Assembly: GCA_023159155.1 (NCBI GenBank)
Contig: JAJNNX010000034.1
Span: 186,001-250,000, forward strand
Origin: Ustulina deusta
Taxonomy: Eukaryota; Ascomycota; Sordariomycetes; Xylariales; Xylariaceae
DNA length: 64,000 bases
Direction of reading: 5' to 3'
Shown: in pieces, positions 20,605 through 31,801 of the stretch
How the letters are laid out: each line of letters opens with the position of its first letter
Position numbering within the stretch: the first letter of the stretch is position 1
Notes under the pieces: model-generated
Seen by the model: only the letters and a program-made list of their open reading frames with translations
What the model was told of the DNA's origin: nothing
The model's database searches: none
Made by a program: the position numbers and the translations under genes

Positions 20605-22090
20605 TCATACTTCTGCTCTAATACCGGTCGCAGCCCACGAATGCTGGAAGTGCTCGACCGGATCTCCCGGCCCCGCAGCGAGATTCCTCTGCTCGGTGTC
20701 CACGGCGATGTCGGTAGTGACGAAGATGCCGTACTGGCGATCAGTGGGTCGCGGGGAGCCATACCCGTGCATGCGGATACTCCCGGACTCGTCGATCTCC
20801 CGGTAATCGCGCGATGCGGACCGCGGGTACCGCTCTTCGCGACTCTGCGACTTGTTGCTGCTTGGCCAGCTGACCTTGCTCGCGAAGGACGAGCTCGACG
20901 CCAGCAGGCCCGAAAGCCATGCGTTCAGCGCCAGGTCTTGGAAGAACTTGGGCACGGCCGGCGCGCAGAATACGAGGATCCCGCACGTCATCTCGGCTAT
21001 CGCCCACAGGGCTACGCCGGAGTAGTGATACGTCATGTCTGACGACATTTTCCAGGCCGAGATGGCGATAATGAGAAAGAGCGAGGCTATCGTTGCGCTG
21101 TGGGACTTCATATTAGCAGGAATAATGTACATCCTTCGACTTTGGGCATATTCACAGTATACCGATCGTAAAAACAGTAGAAATGCCGATTTTCTTTGGG
21201 TAAGATAGCTGCAGTTTCCAGATGATGCGCTGCGGGAGCAGCAGGATGGCAACGTCGAGTATCAAGTCAATAATTGCCGCGGCGAGGTGGATCGTCCTGA
21301 GGTCGATGCAGGACCCTTGAATCGTCTTGTTCCAGATTCGCTCGAAGGGACGGCAGTTCAGATTGAGTGTGATGAAGAGTCCAGCGTAGGAGAGCACGTT
21401 GACCGCCAGCAAGGTTAAACAGGTCATCGTGAATACCGACTGCGTTCGGGTTGGGGCAAAGACGCGATGCCACTCGATCAAGATGGACGATTTTACCAGA
21501 CAGATCCCCAATAGCCAGAATTCATCTCCGATCAGGATAACCTAGGGCTCGATCAGTCGGCAAGCAGCCTAGGGGAGTATTCAGAGTGAAGGCCCAAGGG
21601 GCCGAAGACGAACTTTCAGATATGGCCCGAGATCTCTACCCAGGACATTCCATTGATGAATGAAAAGGCCAACCGTCGAGAGTCGCATGAGTGAACCCGA
21701 GCACACTATCAAGTAGAAGACCTGCTTAGTCAAGGGGATGAGTTACGGTTCTGTCAAGGACGTCTGTCGGTATATTCACATATCCTAAGGGCATAAGATC
21801 TGGAAGACGTTAGCATCAGAGCATGCTGTTCGTTCTGATACATTAAGAGAAGAATACTTACAATCTCCTAGATGTGGCTGCTTTATTTTGATGAAAACCA
21901 CATAGATTCGAAGTAGGAGAAACGTCGTAGCCAGAGTCAACGTTATGCTCAGCCCTACCAGTGCTGCCGTGTTCTCATTCCCTGGGTTGACGAAGTTTGG
22001 AACGACACCGGGTGGAGGAGGTATGGATGATGTCGCGAGAGCCACTTCGAGCTGTTGAGGAGATAGGTGCGAGAAGTCGAGATCTGACAT
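20605..22090 (-). CDS. Fungal rhodopsin-domain integral membrane protein (PTH11/SAT4-like)
   Basis: Five exons (22090-21862, 21799-21780, 21721-21614, 21541-21163, 21086-20605) join in frame to 405 aa. Hallmarks of the fungal rhodopsin domain (PF20684) appear in order: helix 1 (LVGLSITLTLATTFLLLRIYV), GLFIHQWNV, ICLVKSSILIEWHRVFAP, YAGLFITLNLNCRPFERIWN with the conserved Cys, the next Cys segment GSCIDLRTIHLAAAIIDLILDVAILLLP, and DMTYHYSGVALWAIAEMTCGILVFCAPAVP, then a cytosolic Ser/Arg-rich tail. Seven helices are expected. The family contains orphan GPCR-like receptors of unknown ligand in the plasma membrane. Exon 2 is only 20 nt, so this junction is the weakest. An upstream ATG at 22126 is possible. 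It lies between the two inverted repeats, head-to-head with the polyketide synthase. Confidence 0.8.
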
Positions 22091-24378
22091 TGCACAACAC
22101 AGGCAGCTGTTGACACTAATAGTCACGGTAGGTGAAAGTTGAAGATGAGTTTGATCGCAGTTTGTTCATGAAGAGTGTCAAGCTTGCGCTCTTGCGGGGA
22201 GCATGAACCTAGCATAAGCAAAAGCATACAGAACAATCAGTTTATTTTTTTCAGCGTTGTCAGAACTACTCTCTAGTTTACACTTAATTGGCACTGGATG
22301 TTGTCTTGAAGCCCCCACCTCTTCAGTGCTTATCCCTGGTAAGCCATAATCCATTCACCTACTAATGGCAATTCCTTGCGGCCTTGAACTTTCTTGGGCA
22401 AGAGCGAGATCATTCCACGACGCCAAGGCACGCGGGCCCTCCGCTTGAGAGTTCATCGGTAGGCTGATGCCAGGATCGCTAGGGTGGTGGAAAATGAAAT
22501 ATGCGTAAGGATACAGGTTATCTGCGAGTCACTCTACATTGGCAGTATGACGAGTGCCAGCCTTGCTTGAACCAATTAGTGGCTCCTTGACTTGATGACG
22601 AACATAGTGAGGCTCCTTTCTCCAGGGCGTGGGATGCCTGTGTCCACCTTACATATGTACATGGACCAGTCAGATGTGAGTACCGCGCCACAAAAGCGCC
22701 GATAACATTGTTGGTCAACGCCCATTCTGAAAGGACCTGAGTATGAGGCTTAATAAGGTGAAAAGTTGTTGCCGCCAGCGCACACGCATCGCAAGGTACG
22801 GTATCTTGCATTTTCTCGAATTACGGCCCCCCTTAATCTATTTCTATTCTATGAAGCTATTGCAGTGAGCGATTTCAGGGAAATCAAGGCATCCTCCATA
22901 TGAAAAGCAACTCAAACTCAAACTCAAACCTCTGAATGGGTCGTTTATTCCTGTGCGGTCCTCAGCATACCCGGCCTACAACGGGGCTCACAGATGGGAA
23001 GACCGCGGCTTCTCCATGGACATACCTAGGTGAATTTTGTTGGGTGTGTTGCATGCTGCCCCGTTACGTCGAAGGATCTTTTCGTTGCAGATGTATGCAT
23101 AATTAGCATATGCCACACGGTTGGCGTCTTGCATGCATGGCCGAGCCAACATGAAGACGCCCCAATAGATATTGGGGGAGGGTGTAGCCCCGACCGTTCA
23201 GACTGTTGTCTTAGATACTGTATACGCCTCAGAGCCTCCCGTCACAATAATTACCCTTCAGCACCTGCCGACCCCAACCAGGAGAATCCTGCGACGGCGA
23301 AATCGGGAAGGTGGTTTCATCGTCAGTCCGATGCAATTCTGTGGCGATAATCGTGCTTCTCCATATGTTGGCTCGCTAGGACATCACCACGCGTAGAGCA
23401 CCGCCAGATACCGCATGCCGGGCTGTTGGCGACGCAAAATGTTCAATACAGCTCGATCTTCAATCCAGGCTCCACAATGACTGATCTCGAGCACCGTGGT
23501 CATGAAAGAGAACACTCCGGGATACTCAGCAAAAGAGAAATCACCTTGTCAAGAGCCGATAGGGAATAATAGGTTACTTGCTTAGTAGTAGGTTGTACCA
23601 CATGTCAGAAATAAGCGAGCTAGTCAATTGAGGTCTCCCAACGCGATCATTGCTGTTCTTGAGCAGACTCTACTCTGCCCCTGGGGCGTGTACTACCAAT
23701 CTTGGTGGCGGATCCCCATAGGTGGAGCTAGCTGTGCCCACCCCCTATGTCACGATTAAGGTACTACCTATCTATGACTTATAGCTAGGCCAATACCTTT
23801 AATGTTGTATTCTGGCAACGTACTTGTAGATAGCTTATCTGGTGACCCCTCATATCCCACACCACCACCGTACACTGTAGATCTGGTCACATAGTGCTGT
23901 TCGGATCGCCTGTATTGTATTGTGGTGAGATATCTGGGGTTACACAATAAGGATCCCTTGCCTGCGGATTCAAGTACTGCGGGCTACACGCAGGAATACT
24001 ACTACCTAGTAAGGTAGTATGCCCGAACGAACGTGCGCCACGTGCACTTCACATTCATCTGCCTGGTTTGGTACACTCAATGTTCCAGGTACCTCTCCAG
24101 ATGCAAGACGTCCGGCCCTCCTCACCACCAGATACCCTCCAGCCAGGGCATGGAGCTCACTTACATGGTTAGGCTGGTTGCCCTACCGGTACCTTCGAGC
24201 CCACCCCCCATCGATTTTCTAGTCGTCAGCCTCACACCATACATTCTATCCGCGTCCACCCAATACCACTCAATTCTGTATCATCCCTCAATGTGACTTC
24301 CCTCACGCCGCAGCCCACAGACTGCCGACCATCTTCTTTCAGGTTCATTGGTATTCGTGTCGTGACACCTAACCAAAG
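22091..24378. promoter_or_regulatory. Divergent intergenic region between receptor and polyketide synthase
   Basis: About 2.3 kb between two divergent starts, so it should contain both promoters. Short ORFs (22518-22811 minus, 23030-23396 and 24019-24296 plus) carry no domain. A string of CT-rich/TAGGTA-like words occurs at 23680-24000, and pyrimidine-rich DNA precedes the synthase start. No specific regulator site can be named. Confidence 0.4.
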
Positions 24379-27300
24379 ATGACTTCATCCGCCACCGACG
24401 CCAAGAGAAGTCCTACAAACTCGGGTACAGCCTGCGTAGCCGAGATGCCTGAATCAGCCAATGGTTCTCGATCTAGTGGCAGCGGCAGCGAGAGCGCGAT
24501 TGACGGCTCTGTTCCAATCGCAATCTGCGGCATGTCCTGTCGTCTGCCGGGAGGACTGATGACACCTCAGCAGCTCTGGGACTTCATCATAGACAAAGGC
24601 GATGCCCGCAGCAGGGTCCCCAGCAGCAGATACAATGTCGACGCATTCTACTCGCCTGTAGCCAAGCCGGGCGCGGTAGGGACTGAGTATGGGTACTTTT
24701 TGGATGACGGTGTCGACTTGGGGGCTCTGGATACCTCGTTCTTCTCAATGCAGAGGGCCGATCTTGAGGCCACAGATCCCCAGGAACGTCTCAGTGAGTT
24801 AATTGATCACAACTAGATTCGGCACTGTTTCATCAGTTACAGTTGTGCCATCTTGACCAAGGAACCCCTTTCCGGTTTCATCTGCCCGTGCTTCAAGTAC
24901 TAAGTACTGGAGAAAACTTGATGACTAATACTCACATCGATAGTGCTGGAGCTCACCAGAGAATGTATCGAAGATGCCGGTGTGACAGACTGGCACGGAA
25001 GGAACATAGGGTGTTACATCGGGAACTTTGGCGAGGATTGGCTAGAGATCTCGAACAAGGAGCCGCAACGATGGGGCGGGTACAAGACGGCGGACTTTAT
25101 GATCTCAAACCGTGTCTCGTACGAGATGGGTTGGCGGGGACCAAGGTACCATCCCCTCATCAATGAGTACTACTTGGATAACATTATGCTGAATCTGGTA
25201 GTATGACCGTGCGCACAGGATGCTCAGCAGCCTTGGTGGGACTCAATGAAGCGTGCCTGGCTCTCGCGCGCGGCGACTGCGAAGCAGCGCTTGTGGGGGG
25301 TTCGAATCTCATCATGACCCCAAGCTTGACCAGTCTTCTATCAACCCAGGGGGTGCTATCGAAAGATGGCTCCTGCAAGACCTTCTCGGCCGATGCTGAC
25401 GGCTATGGAAGGGGCGAGGCGCTCGTCGCAGTGTATATCAAGCCGCTGCGAAGTGCGCTACGAGACGGTAATCCGATCCGTGCAGTCATCAGGGCAACAG
25501 GGACGAATCACGATGGTAAAACGCAAGGGATATTTCAACCCAGCGCGGATGCACAGGAGGCACTGATTAGACAAACGTACCAATCTGCCGCCATATCGGA
25601 TTTTGGAGAAACGGCAATGGTCGAATGCCACGGAACTGGTACGCCGACAGGTGACCCAATCGAGACAAAGGCCATCGCTCGCGTGTTCGGCCAGACCGGC
25701 GTGTACATTGGCTCTATCAAGCCTAACATAGGACACTCCGAGGGTGCCTCGGGCCTCACATCCTTGATCAAGATGGTGCTCGCCCTAGAGCATCGGACGA
25801 TTCCTCCGAATATAAAGTTCAAGACGCCAAATCCGGACATCCCCTTCCACGAGGGAAATCTCGTTGTCCCAATAGATCCCATCCCCTGGCCACGGGACCG
25901 GCTCGAGCGTGTCAGCATCAACTGTTTCGGAGTAGGGGGTACGAACGCTCATGTAAGTCTACGCATCTTGTAACGTCCCGCACATAAATGTGATTGATTG
26001 ACTACGTATTAGGTAATCCTCGAGTCTGCTGGCCGCTTCCTGAGCCAGGAAGTGCTGTCGCCAGTCACGTCACCACAGTTACTCCTATATTCTGCTACCA
26101 CTTCTAAGTCTCTAATCGGGCTGAGTAGACAGTACCAGGAATGGCTCGCTGTCAACTACAGCAAAGTCGGAGACTTGGCTTCTACATTGGCTCACAGAAG
26201 GACGCATCTACCGCTGCGAACCTTTGCCATCGCGCATGACGGCATTGTAGAAAAATCCCAGCAGCATAGCGTTAAGTCATCTTCGAACCATCAAGTCGTG
26301 ATGGTCTTCACCGGCCAAGGCGCACAATGGCCGGGGATGGGAAGCGAACTACTCCAATCTGAAGAGGTCTTCCGGAATACGATCCGGTCACTAGATCAAC
26401 TCCTGAAGCACATTACGAGGGGTTCAGTCTCGTACTCACTTGAAGAGGAGCTACTCAAAGCGCCAGATGAAAGCCGCTTGCATTTGGCATCCATATCGCA
26501 GCCCGTCTGTACTGCAATACAAATCGCCCTAATTGATACCCTCAGATCCCTCGATATCAACCCGTGCGCTGTCGTCGGTCATTCTAGCGGTGAAATCGCG
26601 GCAGCATATGCTGCCGGAGCCCTCGATGCCTCTGAGGCCATCGCGGTTGCGCACTACCGTGGAGTTGTAGCTGGATCTCAAAAGAAGAAAGGATCTATGG
26701 CGGCAATAGGACTAGATCCTGAGCGAGTTCATGCATACCTCCGCCCAGGAGTGAGCATCGCATGCCACAATTCTCCTAGTAATGTCACAATCTCTGGCGA
26801 CGCATCGGCAATCAACGACATTGTCACCGACATCAAATCTACAGTCAAAGGCGTCTCGATAAGAGTACTGCCTGTTGACAAGGCATACCACTCGCCACAC
26901 ATGGCGGAAGTTGGTAAAGAGTACCACTTGATGATTGAAGAGAAGATTCGCCCGCGCAAATTTCGTGTGCCGTTCTTCTCAAGCGTAACAGGCGATGTTA
27001 TGGAAGATGACCGGCAATTGAATGCCCAGTACTGGCAAGACAACTTGGAACTACCAGTACTGTTTCAAGAAGCAATTAGCTCGATACTGAAAAAACATGA
27101 CGGGCATGATATCATCTTTCTTGAAATCGGTTCGCATTCCGCGTTAGCAGGTCCCCTCAGACAGATCTGCAAGGCTCGCTCTGCGACATATCAGTATATT
27201 GCTTCCATGAGGAAATATTGCAACACTGCCGTCACCTTCCTTACCGCGATAGGAACCCTATTCAGCCTGGGAGTCCATATCAAGTTGGATCCGATGATCC

Positions 27301-30300
27301 CTCGTCGTCGCTGTCTGCCAGACCTACCGCGATACCCATGGAACCACGAGGAAAGTTACTGGGCAGAGCCGCGCGTCAGCAGGGACTGGCGGCTTAGAAA
27401 GCATAAATACCATAATCTCTTAGGTATCAGAGTACCCGAGAGTACAGATCTTGAGCCAGCTTGGCGCAATCTTCTCCGCATCCAAACCGTGCCCTGGATG
27501 CGAGACCACAAAGTCGGCGACAACATTGTTTTCCCTTTTACCGGGTATCTCTCAATGGCCGGCGAGGCAATCCGACAGGTCAGCGGCGAAGAACAGGGTT
27601 ACAGTGTACGCGACCTAAGCGTCGACATAGCATTGGTCGTGGTTGAGGGGTCGACGACAGAAGTGGTCACATCCCTTCGCCCGCACTATCTGTCAAAGTC
27701 ACAGGAGAGCGGCTGGTGGGATTTCACAATCACGTCGTTCAATAACCACGTCTGGACAAGACACTGTAAGGGTCAAGTGACGCTATTGGCATCAGCTTTG
27801 CCGCAGATGCAATATTCAAGTGGTCCACTCCCCAAGAAGGTTGATATCCACACTTTGTATAGAGGCCTGAAAAGGGCCGGTGTCAATCTCGGGCCGAGCT
27901 TCCAAATCATGCCAGACATTGAGGCATCTACTGCATCAGAACATTTAGCAAGGGGGAGTACCGCTTGCAGAGGGGTAGAAGATGAGGCAGATTATCATAT
28001 CCATCCCACGGTACTTGATGTTATCTTTCAGTTGCCAATTGTCGCTGCAGTAAACGGGCGCATCAGGCTTCTGAAAAATTGGATCCCAGTCAGTCTCGAG
28101 CGGTTGAGTGTTCTTCGGTGCAAGTCGGCCATTGTAGGCAATCTGTCCTCCAGGACGACCAGTAACGGGTCGCTCCGTGCAGAAGGACACTGCGTCTCTT
28201 CTGATGGAACTACCGTCGTCGAGGTATCAGGGGTTAGACTCTCCCCCGCAGACGGTAGCACGTCGAGTGAGATTCAAGACACGCATGGCGCGGCTCGCCT
28301 GGAATGGGCGCCCAGCTTAGATTACTTGTCAGAACAGGATCTGATGCGCCCAATTGAGAGACAGAAGAGGCTATGTCCGTTGGCCTTTCTCCAGCACCTG
28401 AGCCATCTTCACCCCAACCTCAGAATCCTGGAGCTAGGCGTGAGAAACAGGTCTCTATTGGACGATATTGAAGATCACCTCACTAGCTCCAAAAGTCGCA
28501 TCTCCTTCTCCAAATTTACCTCAACGTTACTACACACAAGGGGCAGGAATAGTACGGACTCCAAAACAGATGAAGTAGAACACGTAGCACTAGATATAGA
28601 GGGGGACTTAGACGCCCAGCGCTTTGAGGACCGCGAGTTCGACTTTATCATGATTCGAAAGGGATCGATCTCGTCCGGTCAAACACAGACCGTACTGCAG
28701 AACCTCGAGAAGATTATCAGTCCAGGTGGATGGGTTTTCATCGAAGAAGCCCCGGAAAAGTGGAAGGTTTCTCTCAAACGTGCCGCTTCCCGTCAGAATG
28801 GATACTCCGCTTACGAAAATTCGTCTTCTGAAAGTCTGGGGACGAGGCTCTCATGTGATTCTGAAGTGATAATCGGCCTTACTGACATCCAGCACTTGAT
28901 AGGCAAAACTGATACGCACCAAAGTGAGCCATCATACGCTAAGCAGGTCACATTCCTTCGTTCCGACTCAAGCGCTACACCGACAACCTTGATGAAGCAT
29001 TTCCAACGCGAAGGCTATGCGGTTACCCAGTGCACTTTGTCAGATCGTCTTCTGCCAGGACAAGACGTCATCTCGCTCCTCGATGAAGAAAAGCCGTTCT
29101 TCGAACAGATAAAAAAGGAGCAGTATGACTCGTTGAACCTGTTTCTCCAGATGCTGCAAGATAATGGCCTCATCTGGATAACGCGACACTCGCAGATGGG
29201 CTGTTTAGACCCTAGATACAGCCAAGTAATCGGCCTAGCACGCACCTTGCGCTCAGAGATGCAACTAGACTTTGGGACCTGTGAAATAGACAGCTTTGAA
29301 TCTGAGCCAGGATTGCTTGTTCAAATCTATGAGCAGTATCGAGAACGCCGCCGATCCGATACTATGAAGCTGGAATTCGAGTATGTGATTAAAGACGGGG
29401 TAGTTCACGTTGGTAGGTATTATCCATTCAGTCTCAAAGATCAGATGATGGTCTCCAGCCTTAATGATCGCATTGTACTCGATGTCGACATCCCTGGACG
29501 CCTGAATACTCTAAGGTGGGCGAAGGTACCGCGTGAGAGACTTGGGCCCACCGATGTAGAGATAGAGGTTCATGCTGTTGGACTAAACTTCAAAGTCGGT
29601 CTCGACTCCCGTAACGAGTGCTCCAACGCTAATGTGCATATAGGATGTTGTCGTTGCAATGGGACTCATTGAATTACCAACCCGCCAACTTGGTCTAGAG
29701 GCAGCTGGCATTGTCACGAGGGTCGGCCAAGGCGTAAAGACTGTAAAAGTTGGCGATCGAATTTGCTGTATGAACCCACAATCATTTTCTTCAATACTCA
29801 TCTCTCCAGAGGATCTATGCATACGCATACCCGATGCCATTAGTTTCAACGAGGCCGCGACAATGCTCATCTCGTTCGCTACGGCCCTTCATTCTCTAGT
29901 AAACGTTGGACGACTCGAGAAGAGTCAGGTGAGTTTCCCCTTGCGTTTCCAAATATTAGGAAAAACATGTTGATATTTGATAACACTAGTCCGTCCTCAT
30001 TCACAGTGCGTGCGGCGGCGTTGGCCTAGCAGCTATTCAGGTAGCGAAAATGGTAGGCGCCGAGATCTATGCGACTGTTGGTACCGATGAAAAGGCCGCG
30101 TACCTCCTAGAGAACTATGAGATCCCCAAAAACAGAATCTTTGACTCCCGGAGCAGCTCGTTTTTGCTGGGCGTCATGCGCGAAACAGGCAATAAGGGAG
30201 TTGATGTGGTACTCAACTCTCTTTCGGGAGAACTGTTACATGCTTCATGGGAGTGTGTCGCAGAATTTGGCACATTGATAGAGCTCGGAAAACGAGACCT

Positions 30301-31801
30301 TCTGCACAGCGGGAAACTTGACATGAGGCCATTTATAGCTAATCGTAATTACTGTTGCGTTGGGTTGGATCATCTTCTAAAAAAGACGAGTGTTATGAAA
30401 CGGTAGGGCCGCAACCGTATCGTTGAAAGGGTGAGTTTAGCAGCTAATCGATTTTGCAGCTTGATCCACTCAATCTTTGAATATTACGAGGAAGGTCAGA
30501 TCAAGCCTATCCACCCCCTCAGGGTGTTTGAGGCATCGCAAATTCAAAGCGCCTTCCAGACGATGCAGAAAGGCGCACACATCGGACGCTTCAGTATCTC
30601 GATGACTGCGGACCTAGCCTGTGACGTAAAGCCAAGGCTAGAACTTCCAAAGTTCCAAGAAAATGCGTCGTTCCTCTTGGTTGGTGGCACCGGAGGCATT
30701 GGACGCGCGCTCTCGGCTTTCATCGCAGAGAATGGCGCCAAGGAGCTTATCTTTCTGTCCCGCAATGCCGGTCTTAACCCTGCAGACACAGACCTCTATA
30801 TTGAGCTACAAAGCATGGGGTGCAGCGTAATATTCGCGAGGGGAGATGTCTGTGACGAAGCCGCGGTCTTGTCGGCTCTCCTGAAAGCCACAAGGCCGAT
30901 AAGAGGAATCGTTCAACTCTCCATGGTACTTCGGGACCAGAATTTCTCGGACATGACATTCGAGCAGTGGATTCAGGCGGCAGCCCCTAAAATCAAGGGA
31001 ACATGGAACCTCCACCACGTTACTATCTCCAAAGCCATTGATCTCGATTTTTTTGTGCTGTGCGGCTCTATCTCTGGTCACATTGGACAGCCAGGTCAGG
31101 CAAACTACGCCAGCGCGAACACCTTCCTAGACGCCTTTGCGCAATATAGAAATAGTCTAGGTCTAGCGGCATCGGTGGTTGATATCGGAGCAGTGGAAGA
31201 TGTCGGTGTGCTAGCTCGGAGCCCGGGTCTTTTGGCACGCATGAAAGCCGATGGACTTCACGCCCTAAGCGAACAGGAACTTCTGGACGCCTTGGTATAC
31301 GCCATGTTCCGACCTAAGCCGTCGATAATATCCCAAGGGAGGTCAAGTAGTTGCTACCGTCATCCCAATAGTTTCTTGATCGGTCTTAAACCTCTTATAC
31401 AATCAACAGTGGGGAAGAAGGACAGGCGAATGGCCGTGTTCAGCAAGGAGACGAGCGACGAAAAGGAGGAGCTAGTCTCGAATGAGCCACTCAAAGACCT
31501 GCTGGATAGAGCAGATGAGCAGCCGGCAGTTTTGAGGACGAATGAAGCAGCGCAGATACTGAGCATCGAAATTGGGAAGAAGGTAGCGGATATGCTCCTA
31601 CTGCAGCCGGAAATTGACATGACAGTGATGAATGTGCTGCTGAGAGATCTCGGAATGGACTCGCTCGTCGCGGTCGAACTGCGCGCTTGGTGGAGGCAGG
31701 TTTTTCGGCTTGACATCAGCGTACGCGAGATCCTGGGGATGGGAACTCTCGGCGCTTTGGGCAAATTCGCGGCTGATGGCTTGTTGAAGGCAAGGACTTG
31801 A
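24379..31801 (+). CDS. Highly reducing type I polyketide synthase, KS-AT-DH-(dead MT)-ER-KR-ACP
   Basis: Seven exons (24379-24793, 24944-25145, 25202-25952, 26013-29594, 29644-29928, 29990-30402, 30460-31801) give 2329 aa. KS: Cys213 in TGCSAA, His349 in CHGTGT, His384 in NIGHSEG, all three catalytic residues present. AT: Ser647 in GHSSGE. DH: His955 in [12 protein letters not shown] and the Asp of HPTVLD. The methyltransferase region keeps LRILELG and a PGGWVFIEE strand but lacks the glycine-rich cofactor loop and is shortened, so it is judged inactive. [13 protein letters not shown] near 1755. KR: GGTGGIG near 1958 and Tyr2099 in [12 protein letters not shown]: Ser2284 in GMDSL, at the C-terminus. 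No thioesterase or other release domain follows. It should build a fully or variably reduced, unmethylated chain. An apparent stop at 30404 lies inside the 57-nt intron 30403-30459. No release partner or regulator gene is seen nearby. Confidence 0.93.

Noticed and set aside
30361..30440. Polyketide synthase as a frameshifted pseudogene
   Set aside because: The apparent stop lies within a proper intron; exon lengths then sum to exactly 2330 codons including the stop.
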